Shown here in pieces: positions 1 through 7,927 of a stretch of DNA of 9,477 bases (the first letter of the stretch is position 1; each line of letters opens with the position of its first letter). The translations under genes were made by a program, and so were the position numbers. The notes beneath the pieces are model-generated. The model did not search any database and was not told where the DNA came from. It saw nothing but the letters and a program-made list of their open reading frames with translations. The stretch lies in contig SKNI01000140.1 in assembly GCA_007120615.1 (NCBI GenBank), positions 1 to 9,477 on the forward strand, written 5' to 3'. The DNA comes from Myxococcales bacterium. Its GTDB lineage: Bacteria > Myxococcota_A > Bradymonadia > Bradymonadales > Bradymonadaceae.

Positions 1-1
1 C

Positions 2-832
2 GTGGGCTCGCTCATAATCGAGGTACTCGATAAGAATGGAGCCCAGATTCAGACGGCTCTCCAGGTAATTACCATCGGCACTGACGGCTCGACTGAACGC
101 CGCCACCGCTGAGGGCACGTTGTTTTCCTGCATATAGACCAGGCCCAGATTATTGAGAGCATCTACGTGATGCTCATCCTGCTCCAGCGCCCGCCCCAGG
201 ACGTATTTTGCCAGCGAAACGTTCTGGCGCTCCATATAAATCAGGCCCAGGGTATTGAGAGCGCCCACGTCGTTATTGTCTTCTCGCAGAATCTCTTCGA
301 CATACCGCATCGCCTCTTCTTCATCTCCCTGGCGAAGAGCGATGACGGCCATATTATTTTTGGCGACCAGATTGTCGGGCTCCCGACTGATGACTTCGTT
401 GAACAGACGCTGGGCGTTTTCGTACTCTTCGGCTTCGGCGTAGGCTTTTGCCATGGCCACCGTATAGTCGAAGACGTCGGGATCGAGTTCTCGAGCCTTC
501 TGAATATGCACCACTGCGTCTTCCGGTCGCTCCATATCGCTGTAGAGGAGCCCCAGGTTAAAGTGGGCTTCGGCGAAGGTAGGCTCCATCTCCACGACCC
601 GCTCCAAGATCTCAGCGGCCCCGGAGAAATCACTTCCCATCAACGAAACCGCCTCTTCAAAGCCTTCCAGGGCTTCAATGGAGAGACCGGTTTGCTCCGA
701 GATCACCTCCATTTGAGTGGGCTCGGGAACGACCGGATCTTCTTCCACCACCTGAGTCGAGCTGCAGGCGGTGACCAATACCAGAAGTGCTCCCACGAAA
801 CCGCTACGCACCGATGCCGATTTGATATTCAT
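2..832 (-). CDS. TPR-repeat outer-membrane lipoprotein, GltE/NfsE-like (3' end cut by window edge)
   Basis: The frame is open from an ATG at 832 to the left edge, giving 277 visible residues; the C-terminus lies outside the window. The N-terminus is a lipoprotein signal: basic residues K4 and R9, a hydrophobic run at 11-21, and the lipobox V-T-A-C with Cys23 as the lipidated residue. Ser at +2 fits outer-membrane sorting under the E. coli rule. After a Pro/Glu-rich linker (30-40), TPR units follow at an exact 34-residue period: about 53-85, 86-119, 120-153, 154-187, 188-221, 222-255, and a partial one from 256. Units five and six are close copies (ALNTLGLIYM and ALNNLGLVYM). AAGGA lies 7 nt before the ATG. 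The gene follows the giant TPR gene after 56 nt, the position of gltE (aglT) or nfsE after gltD/nfsD. TPR lipoprotein is solid; the GltE role is inferred from context, and a PilF-like TPR lipoprotein is the main alternative. Confidence 0.88.
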   Translation of the reverse strand, partial: MNIKSASVRSGFVGALLVLVTACSSTQVVEEDPVVPEPTQMEVISEQTGLSIEALEGFEEAVSLMGSDFSGAAEILERVVEMEPTFAEAHFNLGLLYSDMERPEDAVVHIQKARELDPDVFDYTVAMAKAYAEAEEYENAQRLFNEVISREPDNLVAKNNMAVIALRQGDEEEAMRYVEEILREDNNDVGALNTLGLIYMERQNVSLAKYVLGRALEQDEHHVDALNNLGLVYMQENNVPSAVAAFSRAVSADGNYLESRLNLGSILIEYLDYERAH

Positions 833-839
833 TGCGTCT

Positions 840-844
840 TCCTT
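840..844 (-). promoter_or_regulatory. Ribosome binding site of the TPR lipoprotein gene
   Basis: AAGGA on the minus strand, 7 nt before the ATG at 832. It lies in the 56-nt gap after the large TPR gene and supports the chosen start. Confidence 0.6.
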
Positions 845-888
845 GTTCTTCTTTAACTTCACTAATGTTCGCAACAGGGTACGCCCTC

Positions 889-3800
889 TTAGCTGCCAGC
901 GGCTTCGGCCTGTCCGGCACCTTCACCATCGGTTTCGGGGTCGGCATCGGGATCGATCTCAGGCTCCGGCGGAGGTCGCAAGCGATCCCACCGTGGTGTT
1001 CCGCGCTCCAGGACCACTCCCATATCGGTTACCGGAGCCGGCGAGAAAAACTCGGCGCGGTTATGCTCCACGTTCACGCCGTCCTGAGAGGTGATGGGGA
1101 ATGCTTCCCCTTCCAGATCGCTGATCTCTGCTGCCGATCGGCTACTCCACTCATTATACGCCTGGTACTCAAGAGCCAATCGCAGCGCGTTATTAAACGC
1201 TGCCAGGGCCTGCTCCTGCAGGGGAAACGCGAGGTCCTCCACGGAGAGTTCGTATTGAAATTCCTGATCCGGGGTCAGCCCCTCGGGCATCGGAAGGTTG
1301 AAGAGAGCTTCGGCGAAATCCTGATAACTCTGTCCAATTCGGAAGGATGCTGCGGCAACCCAGAGGGGACTGCCCATGCTGATGATCTGGCGATATCGCT
1401 GCTCCGCATCCTGCTGATACTCAGCTTTTTCTTCTGCCGTGGCTCGAAGACGATCCACCGGAAATGACAGGGTGACTTCTTTGAATTTATTGAAGATCAC
1501 TTCCGCCTGATGGAATCGAGCCTGAGCGGCCTGATGACGAAGCGTTCGTTTCTGATCTTCGTCCTCCAGACCTTCCCACAATTCAACGGTAGTGGTGAAG
1601 TGCTCATCGGAGATCTCTTCCCAACCGCTGGGTTGCATACGCTCTGCCAGAAGTCCCAACTCCAGGTGAATCTCGACCTGCTCACCGAGATCTACGTCCT
1701 CTTTCTGGAGATAGGCCCGGAAACGGCGATCGGCGCCGGCCCAGTCTTCCCGTTCTTTTTCAAGGAAGGCCAGATGCAACTCCACTTCATCGAGATTGTC
1801 GATCTCTTCGCCAAAGAAGTTGAGATAATCCTCATAGGTGCTGATTGCCTGATCCCATTCCTCCATGGCCTCCCGAAGGACGGCGGCATTGAATACGGAG
1901 TCAGCAGCGTTCTCATTTTCTCGGTACGACTCTTCACCGAGTCGCTCAAAGAAGCCTGCGGCGCGAGCAAAGTCGGCGCGAGCTTCGTAGATCAGACCCA
2001 TGACATACAGGGATTCCGGAGCCTGGGGAGAATCGGGGTAGTCCGCTACGACCTGAGCGTAGATATCGACGGAGCGATTGACCTCGCCGCCACGCTCAAA
2101 GATAGCGGCGGCGTTGAAGAGCGCGCCCGGCGCAAATTCGGAATCCGGGAACTCCGCTGCCAGTCGCAACAGATTCTCGGAAGCCTCGTCGAACTTCTCG
2201 GCGTCCATCAGATTGATGGAGCTCTCGTTGATCGAGTAGGCGATAGCCGAGGTGAGCGAATCTCTCGGAGTCACATCGAAGATTTCGTTTTCCAGAAGGT
2301 GTCGAGCCCAGCGCTCCACTTCATCCCAGCGCTCCAATCGATAATTGGACTCCAACAGCGAGTTACCGGCAAAGCTGGCATAACGATGCTGAGGAGCGTT
2401 GGTGATGATGCTCTCGTAGCGAGGAATACTATTATCGTAATGCCCTCGGCTTCGATAAACTTCTGCCGCCACATAATCAACGGTGGGAGTGATATCATCC
2501 TCCGGATACATATCGGAGAATTGATCACTTGCGGTCACAAAACCCAACTCGTATTGCAAAAGATCGGTACGCTCGATGGGAGGAGTTTCTCCGTCGTCAT
2601 CGGTCATCTCGTCGATGCTCTGGGTGGTCATCTCCGGATCATCGCCCGCCCGCTCCGCCATGTCGACGAGAATGCTCTCGGGGTGATTGGTACGAACCAA
2701 TTCATTATAAGAGACCACTACGTTATAGGCGGAGTCTCGAACCAGAGCTTTGACTTCGTCTTCAGCAGCACCGGAAGGAACGTTGTCATTATTATAGAGG
2801 TCGACAACGAGCTGGTATTGACGAGCGGCGTCTTCGTATCTCTCCAGACTGTGAAGATAAATCTCACCCAAAAAGAAGGTCATATCGAAAGAAGCGGCGT
2901 GGTCCGGGAACCAGTCGATGAATTGCTGGTAATAATTGGCTGCCGTGACGTAGCTGTCTTGATTATCCTGTCGCTGAGCGTCGCGGTGATAATGATTTGC
3001 CAGTCGCGCCAGGTTCCCTTCCACGAAGAGTTCGGCGTTGTTGATGGCGTTGGCTTCTTCCGAGTTATGCGACCGCCAGGTGCTGGTCTCGTGGAGATAA
3101 GCGACGTATGTATTTACGCGCTCTTCATACTCATCAAAATTGGTCTCTCGGAGGGGTCGAACGATAGCGTCCATCCAATCCGGTACGTTGGCGTGGTTGG
3201 GACGCTCATTCATAAACCAGTCATAAACGGCGATGGCTTCGGCGTCCTGCCCCTGAATCTCGAGATAACCAGCCATTCGGTCGAGCTGGCTGTAGGCGTA
3301 GTCGATATCCCTCATTTCGGTGAAATAATCGCGGGCCTCGATCCAACCGCCGGGCAGCTCTGCCAGGGCGAGCAAGAGATCATTTGCGGCCTGATTCTCT
3401 AGGAAGCTCCAGGCGGCGCTGTCAGCGGCCTCGATGACCTGCTTGAAACGGTCGGCGCTTTCGCGATGTTCACCCATATTGAAATGGGTCCAGCCGAGCT
3501 TGTAGACGGCGTATTCGAAGTTTCGATAGTTCTCGTGTTCCAGAACTTTTTCGTAATTATCCTTGGCAGCGCCGGTCATTTGCTCGTCAAAGAAAAATTC
3601 CCCGAGGGCCAAATAGGCGTCCGCGAGGTAACGAGAGTTGGGATAATTGTTGACCAGTCGCTGCAGATAACCGACGGCCTGGGCGCCTTCGCCGGCGTCG
3701 AGAAGTCCACTTCCCAGACGGAAGATGACTTCATCGAGGCGTTGATAGTCGGGGAATTCCTGGAGGACTGATTCGTAGAGTCTTTGAGGCTCGGCATATT

Positions 3801-4296
3801 GCGGCTGGGGCTCGGCGCATTCGCTCTCGTCGATGGTCTCCGCATAGACAGCGTCCATACAAGCGTTAAATTCGGAGCGCTCTCGGACGTATTCCATATT
3901 GCGAAGTTCCCACAGGAGTTCCGCTTTCTGAAACATCCAGTTGGGTCGCTGGGCGTCGTAAGGTTGGCTCTCGATGAGCTGGCGAAAGCGGTCGATCTGG
4001 CTTTCGTAGCGCCCTTCTAACTCGCGCTTCAAGGCCTCTAACTCATCGGGAGACCGATCGTCGACCTCGTAGTCATCAAGGGTCACTCGAGACTCGGCGT
4101 CGAGGTCGGTCTCTACCTGACGCTCGGTCTCCTCTTCCGCCTGGGCATCCAGACGTTCCGAGGCGGCATCCAGAATATCATCGGTGGTCGCCCGCTGAGT
4201 ATCCCGAACATCCTGAGCCATCGCTGCGGCCGGAACCATTATTAGTCCCAGCGCGAGCGCTGCGATCGAAGTCTTTATCAATTCGGATTTTTTCAT
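889..4296 (-). CDS. Giant periplasmic TPR protein, GltD (AgmU)/NfsD-like, 1135 aa
   Basis: A Sec signal peptide is clear: basic MKKSELIK, a hydrophobic core at about 9-25, and AMA-Q cleavage near residue 27. There is no lipobox, so the mature protein should be soluble in the periplasm. An acidic, probably disordered stretch (29-95) precedes helical TPR-like repeats that fill most of the chain from about 100 to 1050, for example around 180-290, 440-500, 600-660 and 700-880. Only two cysteines exist, C146 and C160, close enough to pair. The C-terminus is a Pro/Asp/Glu-rich tail. M. xanthus AgmU (GltD), as I recall, is also a TPR protein of more than 1000 aa needed for gliding. The ATG overlaps the stop of the upstream gene by 4 nt (ATGA), with GGAG 11 nt ahead, so the two are probably translationally coupled. 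Exported TPR protein is near certain; GltD versus NfsD cannot be settled here. Inferred role: scaffold between outer-membrane barrels and an inner-membrane motor. Confidence 0.9.
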   Translation of the reverse strand: MKKSELIKTSIAALALGLIMVPAAAMAQDVRDTQRATTDDILDAASERLDAQAEEETERQVETDLDAESRVTLDDYEVDDRSPDELEALKRELEGRYESQIDRFRQLIESQPYDAQRPNWMFQKAELLWELRNMEYVRERSEFNACMDAVYAETIDESECAEPQPQYAEPQRLYESVLQEFPDYQRLDEVIFRLGSGLLDAGEGAQAVGYLQRLVNNYPNSRYLADAYLALGEFFFDEQMTGAAKDNYEKVLEHENYRNFEYAVYKLGWTHFNMGEHRESADRFKQVIEAADSAAWSFLENQAANDLLLALAELPGGWIEARDYFTEMRDIDYAYSQLDRMAGYLEIQGQDAEAIAVYDWFMNERPNHANVPDWMDAIVRPLRETNFDEYEERVNTYVAYLHETSTWRSHNSEEANAINNAELFVEGNLARLANHYHRDAQRQDNQDSYVTAANYYQQFIDWFPDHAASFDMTFFLGEIYLHSLERYEDAARQYQLVVDLYNNDNVPSGAAEDEVKALVRDSAYNVVVSYNELVRTNHPESILVDMAERAGDDPEMTTQSIDEMTDDDGETPPIERTDLLQYELGFVTASDQFSDMYPEDDITPTVDYVAAEVYRSRGHYDNSIPRYESIITNAPQHRYASFAGNSLLESNYRLERWDEVERWARHLLENEIFDVTPRDSLTSAIAYSINESSINLMDAEKFDEASENLLRLAAEFPDSEFAPGALFNAAAIFERGGEVNRSVDIYAQVVADYPDSPQAPESLYVMGLIYEARADFARAAGFFERLGEESYRENENAADSVFNAAVLREAMEEWDQAISTYEDYLNFFGEEIDNLDEVELHLAFLEKEREDWAGADRRFRAYLQKEDVDLGEQVEIHLELGLLAERMQPSGWEEISDEHFTTTVELWEGLEDEDQKRTLRHQAAQARFHQAEVIFNKFKEVTLSFPVDRLRATAEEKAEYQQDAEQRYRQIISMGSPLWVAAASFRIGQSYQDFAEALFNLPMPEGLTPDQEFQYELSVEDLAFPLQEQALAAFNNALRLALEYQAYNEWSSRSAAEISDLEGEAFPITSQDGVNVEHNRAEFFSPAPVTDMGVVLERGTPRWDRLRPPPEPEIDPDADPETDGEGAGQAEAAGS
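4293..4296 (-). other. ATGA stop/start overlap between the two periplasmic TPR genes
   Basis: The TGA stop (4295-4293) of the upstream TPR gene shares bases with the ATG start (4296-4294) of the 1135-aa gene. Such overlaps commonly go with translational coupling and matched output, which fits two subunits of one complex. Confidence 0.8.
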
Positions 4297-6227
4297 TGTT
4301 CAATACACTCCGTTCGCATTCGACTACGATAACTGGCGACCTCATCCAACCAATACTCCCCTTCGAAGGGCCAGGGCTGCCAATCATCGGCCACAACCAT
4401 CAAGGTCGTGCCGGCATCCACAGCTTCTTGGGGCTGGTAGTCGGGGTTCTGTAATTCCTGTCTGGACTGCTCGATCTCCTCACTGGCGATGTCGATCTCA
4501 ATCTGCATCGCCCGGGATACCCATTGCTCCAATTCCTGATCTACTGCAGTCAAACGCTGCTGTACTACAATGCCACCTTCCTCGATATTCATTTCCAACT
4601 GCTCTTCGACTCGCTCCAGAACTTCCTCTCCAAACTCCCCCAGGGCGTCGATATTTGCCGCAAGTGAGTCACGCTCGGACTCCAGGGATCGAATGATCTG
4701 GTGGATATTATAAAACGAGATGCTCTCCAAAACGGCGTTGGTAAAGAGCCGGGGCAATTCCGGATTGCTTCCGTTTTCGTAGGCCGAATTCATCATCTCC
4801 CAATAGGCCGCGGGCTCGAAGGTTTCTTCTAAATAGGTCTGAAGGACCGGCCGCTGGTCGAGGTATTGAGATTGGAACTCCGCCAGAGCTCGCTGACTCT
4901 TGGGGAATTTGCACAGGTTCAGATATACCGTGGCTTCCAGAATATATAACTCCGGATAATACCGCTGGGCATAGTAGGGACTGTGCAAGGAGTGGAAGGC
5001 TCCCAGAGCACGCTCGAAGTCATTTTTCATGAAATAACTCCAGGCGGACTCAAAGACGGCGTCGGCGTGACGGGCCGATTCCGAGGGAATTTGCTGGTAA
5101 TAATAGAGAGCGACGTCAAAGAAGCCGACCTCAAAGAAGGTCCGGGCGAGAGCCAGATAACCGAGCTGCAAAATATCTTCGTTTCCACCGGGGGCCGCTT
5201 CGGCAGCGAGAATTGCGCCCTCGAAGTTTCTCAGCGCACCGGGGATGTCGTTGACCGCCGAATCCAGACGAGCCACCCCTGCAAGATAGCGAGCTTCCGG
5301 ATATTGAGAGGCGTTCTCCGGAATCTTGTCCAAATATTCCAGGGCCAGCTCCATTCGACGATAGTCGAAGAAGAATTTGCCCATATAGTAGTTGAATTCG
5401 TTCTGGAAGGTCTCGCTCTTATTTCCAATGTGGAATTGGGTCAATTCTTCGAGAAGCGGGGGCTGGTAGTTGATATTGCGCGTCAGTCGCTGAAGCATTC
5501 GGAAGGATTCGTCAAAATGCTGTCGGTCGGCCCCTTGCATCAGGACTTCCAACAGCGGCGTCGTGGCTCCGGAGTAGATCCCTTCCTGCACCAGCGCCCG
5601 AGCCAGACCGAAGGTGGCCTCGTACCACTCATCGGATCCGTATTCCGGGTTGAAAGCCAGAAACTCAAGATAGATTCGCGCTCCGGCCATATTATTGTTG
5701 CTGTCGAGGTGACTTCGAGCCTGAGGCAACTGCGATGCTGCGCGGCCCAATTCCTGGGCGCGGGCTGCATCCTGCTCCTCCTGCTCACGCAATTCTTCAG
5801 CGCGGCGTCGAATTTCTTCTTCCCGCTCCGCTTCCAGACGCTCGCGCTCTAAGCGCTCTTCTTCGGACTCATCAACCTCCGCCGGAGCGGGGGCGAGTTC
5901 GTCGAAGTCGGCGTCGAGTTCGTCATCGTCAAAATCATCTTCAACGGCAGCAGAGCTCACATAGCCTCGACGACGCAGGTGATTGATGACGTCCTCGCTC
6001 ACCCCTTGCTCCCGAAGGCCTTCGACGTCTTCGTCATCGAGGCTCAACTCGTCGCCGGCGGAATCGATGGCTCCCATGATCGCTCGATCATCGAGTCCCA
6101 TCTGGGTCATCTGTACGATCTGATTTTTATCCAGCGCCAGTGCCACCGCGGCGGGAAGTCCCACCAGGGCCAGGCAGAATATAGCGAGGATCAATCGTGG
6201 GCCGATGTTCTTCTTTCTTGGTCTCAT
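4293..6227 (-). CDS. Periplasmic TPR protein with N-terminal helical domain, GltC/NfsC-like (644 aa)
   Basis: I choose the ATG at 6227. It gives a textbook signal peptide (MRPRKKNIGPR, hydrophobic core 12-31, cleavage near AVALA) and has AGGA 10 nt upstream. The frame stays open to a TTG at 6317 that overlaps the previous stop, which would make 674 aa, but 30 residues would then precede the signal peptide. Domains in order: a small helical module at 33-85 ending in GVSEDVINHL; a very acidic linker at 95-122; a charged Glu/Arg coiled coil at about 122-160; TPR-like helices at about 165-490; a second coiled coil at about 515-600; and an aromatic C-terminal motif at 614-628 (W616, W619, F621, W626). 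Cysteines outside the signal are one in the TPR region and C641. M. xanthus GltC is, as I recall, a periplasmic TPR protein of similar size beside the barrels GltA/GltB. Exported TPR protein is well supported; GltC-like is inferred from architecture and position. Confidence 0.87.
   Translation of the reverse strand: MRPRKKNIGPRLILAIFCLALVGLPAAVALALDKNQIVQMTQMGLDDRAIMGAIDSAGDELSLDDEDVEGLREQGVSEDVINHLRRRGYVSSAAVEDDFDDDELDADFDELAPAPAEVDESEEERLERERLEAEREEEIRRRAEELREQEEQDAARAQELGRAASQLPQARSHLDSNNNMAGARIYLEFLAFNPEYGSDEWYEATFGLARALVQEGIYSGATTPLLEVLMQGADRQHFDESFRMLQRLTRNINYQPPLLEELTQFHIGNKSETFQNEFNYYMGKFFFDYRRMELALEYLDKIPENASQYPEARYLAGVARLDSAVNDIPGALRNFEGAILAAEAAPGGNEDILQLGYLALARTFFEVGFFDVALYYYQQIPSESARHADAVFESAWSYFMKNDFERALGAFHSLHSPYYAQRYYPELYILEATVYLNLCKFPKSQRALAEFQSQYLDQRPVLQTYLEETFEPAAYWEMMNSAYENGSNPELPRLFTNAVLESISFYNIHQIIRSLESERDSLAANIDALGEFGEEVLERVEEQLEMNIEEGGIVVQQRLTAVDQELEQWVSRAMQIEIDIASEEIEQSRQELQNPDYQPQEAVDAGTTLMVVADDWQPWPFEGEYWLDEVASYRSRMRTECIEQ
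4308..4311 (-). promoter_or_regulatory. Ribosome binding site of the 1135-aa TPR gene
   Basis: GGAG on the minus strand, 11 nt before the ATG at 4296, inside the last codons of the upstream gene. Spacing is slightly long, so re-initiation at the ATGA overlap may also contribute. Confidence 0.45.
5958..6131 (-). other. Small helical N-terminal module of the GltC-like protein
   Basis: Residues about 33-90 of the mature GltC-like protein. Pattern: QIVQMTQMGLDDRAIMGAI, a D/E-rich turn, then a helix ending GVSEDVINHL. It reads as a compact three-helix unit, separate from the TPR region by an acidic linker. I have seen similar 'GVS..VI..M' modules at the front of deltaproteobacterial envelope proteins but cannot name a family with certainty. 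Confidence 0.45.
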
Positions 6228-6237
6228 GGCTTCATTT

Positions 6238-6241
6238 TCCT
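6238..6241 (-). promoter_or_regulatory. Ribosome binding site deciding the ATG start at 6227
   Basis: AGGA on the minus strand, 10 nt before the ATG at 6227. A competing AAGGA further upstream sits ahead of a TTG and an ATG about 20 nt away, so the start is not certain; the signal peptide tips the choice to 6227. Confidence 0.45.
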
Positions 6242-6313
6242 GCATGCGCGTCATCAATCTGTCTAATCCTTCAAGATCGCCTGCGACGACCATCGATTTT
6301 GCTCGCCGATCCC

Positions 6314-7054
6314 TCAAAAGAGGTAACTGGCTCCCAGGAGAAACTCCATCGGAAAGTTCAACTGCTGAACAAAGCTCCCGGCATTGGTGGGAACCTCGGC
6401 GCCTCGGTAGAGATAACCTCGACCGTCTAACCGAATGACGATATTTCTATCGACATAAAAGTGGGCTCCCGCTGCGAAGACGACCTCCGGGGTGATCGTG
6501 TTGCTCGAACTATTTCGGTCTGGAGCCGGCCGTTCTACCCCTACGGCGCCCAGTCCGGCGCCCATATTGAGATCAAAGTGGGCGAGTTTTCGCTGAAGGA
6601 GAGCCAACTTTCCATAAAATGGGCTCCACAAGGCGATAGCATTGGCTCGCCATAAGAATCGATCCGTAAAATCCATCGCCGGGTCGAAGGCATCGAGACG
6701 GCGCTCCCGAAGGAATTCGGTCAGCTCTGTGTCGTGGGTCAAAAATCCGGCGTCCATAAAGGCGCCGCCCACCTCAACTCCGAAATAATTGCTGAGATGA
6801 TAACCGCCTCGAAGCCCTACCGGGAAATAGTAGAAGTTCGGCTCACTGGACAATAGCCCGGTGAAGAGGCCGGCGCTGATGCGCCCTTCTCGCTGGTACA
6901 TGCGATATTGGAGCACGTCCATATCGCGCTCAGTTGCCCAATATTGCTCCAACTCCTCATCGAGTCCCCCATCGGCATAGGCCGGTGAGGCGAGGAGTAC
7001 GAGGGCTGCCGTCAATACGGTTGCCAGGCTCAATGTTCTAAAGCAGGTCTTCAT
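6314..7054 (-). CDS. Outer-membrane beta-barrel protein 2, GltA/GltB-like (246 aa)
   Basis: The signal peptide runs from MKTCFRT through a hydrophobic core to SPAYA-D, cleaved near residue 27. The mature protein is built from alternating polar/hydrophobic strands with aromatic girdle residues and ends in Y-L-F; a C-terminal Phe is the usual BAM-recognised end of outer-membrane barrels. At about 220 mature residues an eight- to ten-stranded barrel is plausible. Segments YFPVGLR (76-82), WSPFYGKLA (143-151) and IRLDGRGYLY (207-216) match segments in the upstream barrel, so the two are paralogues. The N-terminal stretch at 38-58, with W39, R43 and R58, is also shared. AGGG lies 6 nt before the ATG. 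In M. xanthus two small barrels, GltA and GltB, lie side by side just before gltC, as here; I cannot say which this is. A generic myxobacterial beta-barrel protein is the cautious name. Confidence 0.88.
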   Translation of the reverse strand: MKTCFRTLSLATVLTAALVLLASPAYADGGLDEELEQYWATERDMDVLQYRMYQREGRISAGLFTGLLSSEPNFYYFPVGLRGGYHLSNYFGVEVGGAFMDAGFLTHDTELTEFLRERRLDAFDPAMDFTDRFLWRANAIALWSPFYGKLALLQRKLAHFDLNMGAGLGAVGVERPAPDRNSSSNTITPEVVFAAGAHFYVDRNIVIRLDGRGYLYRGAEVPTNAGSFVQQLNFPMEFLLGASYLF

Positions 7055-7060
7055 ATAACA

Positions 7061-7064
7061 CCCT
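7061..7064 (-). promoter_or_regulatory. Ribosome binding site of beta-barrel gene 2
   Basis: AGGG on the minus strand, 6 nt before the ATG at 7054, in the 62-nt gap between the two barrel genes. Confidence 0.5.
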
Positions 7065-7116
7065 GTCGTGACCTTTTAACTACAGACTCAGCTCGTGTGG
7101 CCGTGATCCGTGTTTC

Positions 7117-7866
7117 CTAAAAAAACCAGCTAACACCAAGGGAGACTTCCGAAGGAGTCGCTGCGCCGCCGATTCCTTCCACCTTCTGAAAGATGAACTG
7201 ACGAAAGTCGAGGCGAATCCCGGCGTGCTGACCCATATAAACGGCCATTCCGCCACCGACGACACCTTCCGGTTTGGCGGTCGTGTCCAGAGGAGCGTTG
7301 AAATCACTCTCCGTCTGGGTGACCACCACACCGGCTCCGCCGACAAAAAAGATGTCGAAATAAAAGAGGCCGGAGTCGGTATAAGCGAATTTTCCGTAGA
7401 TCGGGCTCCAGGTCACACCGAAGGTGGTGTGAGATCGCTGGGTATCGCCGATCAGCAGATCTCGGGCCGCGATTCCTGAGTCATCTCGAATGATATCGCC
7501 CAGGTCAGTGGACCTTCGAAACGCAAAGGAAGTAGACAGCTCAACGCCAATATTTTCCAGGACGTGATAATTGAGGCGCAGTCCGATGGGAAAATATTGC
7601 TCGAAGATATTATTGGGAATCATCCCCGCGTAAAAGGAAAGCGCGTAGCGGCCCTCCTTTAAGAATGCGCGTTTTTGAATCGTGTAAATATCGCGCATCT
7701 CCGCCCAGTAGAGCGGATCATCATCGCTGCGATCGGGAAGACCCTCCGCCTGCGCTGCTTCTTCGGCGTCGGGGAGATCCTGTGCCAGAGCGGAGCTACT
7801 AGCACCAACCAGCAGGAAGGTGAGCAGCATCGTCCACAGGCCGATTTTCGTTCGTCTGGCTTTCAC
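7117..7866 (-). CDS. Outer-membrane beta-barrel protein 1, GltA/GltB-like (249 aa from a GTG start)
   Basis: I choose the GTG at 7866. GGAG lies 9 nt upstream, and the product opens with an ideal signal peptide: MKARRTK, core IGLWTMLLTFLLVGA, then SALA-Q cleaved near residue 28. An in-frame ATG at 7923 (weak GGCGGA 8 nt ahead, 4 nt after the previous stop) would add 19 residues before this signal; another at 7989 overlaps the upstream gene. The mature protein has an acidic N-terminus (30-50), then the motif at 54-73 containing W54, R58, K65 and R73, then beta-strands ending in W-F-F, the typical barrel terminus. YFPIGLR (91-97), WSPIYGKFA (153-161) and IRLDFRQFIF (217-226) are shared with the next barrel. 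Inferred role: one of two outer-membrane barrels anchoring a surface complex and contacting periplasmic TPR partners, as GltA/GltB do in gliding myxobacteria. Confidence 0.87.
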   Translation of the reverse strand: MKARRTKIGLWTMLLTFLLVGASSSALAQDLPDAEEAAQAEGLPDRSDDDPLYWAEMRDIYTIQKRAFLKEGRYALSFYAGMIPNNIFEQYFPIGLRLNYHVLENIGVELSTSFAFRRSTDLGDIIRDDSGIAARDLLIGDTQRSHTTFGVTWSPIYGKFAYTDSGLFYFDIFFVGGAGVVVTQTESDFNAPLDTTAKPEGVVGGGMAVYMGQHAGIRLDFRQFIFQKVEGIGGAATPSEVSLGVSWFF

Positions 7867-7875
7867 CGTATGCTT

Positions 7876-7879
7876 CTCC
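7876..7879 (-). promoter_or_regulatory. Ribosome binding site deciding the GTG start at 7866
   Basis: GGAG (within GGAGAAG) on the minus strand, 9 nt before the GTG at 7866. It is a better match and spacing than anything before the ATG at 7923, and agrees with the signal-peptide boundary. Confidence 0.55.
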
Positions 7880-7927
7880 GTTACTGAACTCTTACAGAAC
7901 TTGTTAGAAAACTGGGTTTTCATTGAC

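Noticed and set aside
870..890. Small inverted repeat (AGGG-CGTA-CCCT on the minus strand) just after the stop of the large TPR gene
   Set aside because: A four-base-pair stem with no following T run is too weak for an intrinsic terminator, and the next gene follows within 56 nt with its own ribosome site.
832..1467. A 211-aa plus-strand frame starting in the gap between the two left-hand genes
   Set aside because: Almost all of it is antisense to the C-terminus of the large TPR gene, and the translation has no coherent features.
1510..3402. A 630-aa open frame on the plus strand, antisense to the large TPR gene
   Set aside because: It lies wholly inside the 1135-aa gene, which has a signal peptide and TPR repeats. 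The antisense product shows no signal, domain or repeat pattern, and such frames arise when the sense codons avoid reverse-complement stops.
4983..5852. A 289-aa open frame on the plus strand, antisense to the GltC-like gene
   Set aside because: Same reasoning: it mirrors the codons of a real gene, has no recognisable domain, and has no partner genes on the plus strand.
6228..6313. GATCG...CGATC inverted repeat ahead of the GltC-like gene
   Set aside because: Five-base arms with a long loop are expected by chance, and the stretch is open in frame with the gene.
7117..7127. Run of seven T on the minus strand at the end of barrel gene 1, as in a terminator
   Set aside because: It lies in the last codons and stop of the gene (Trp-Phe-Phe-stop) and no GC-rich hairpin precedes it.
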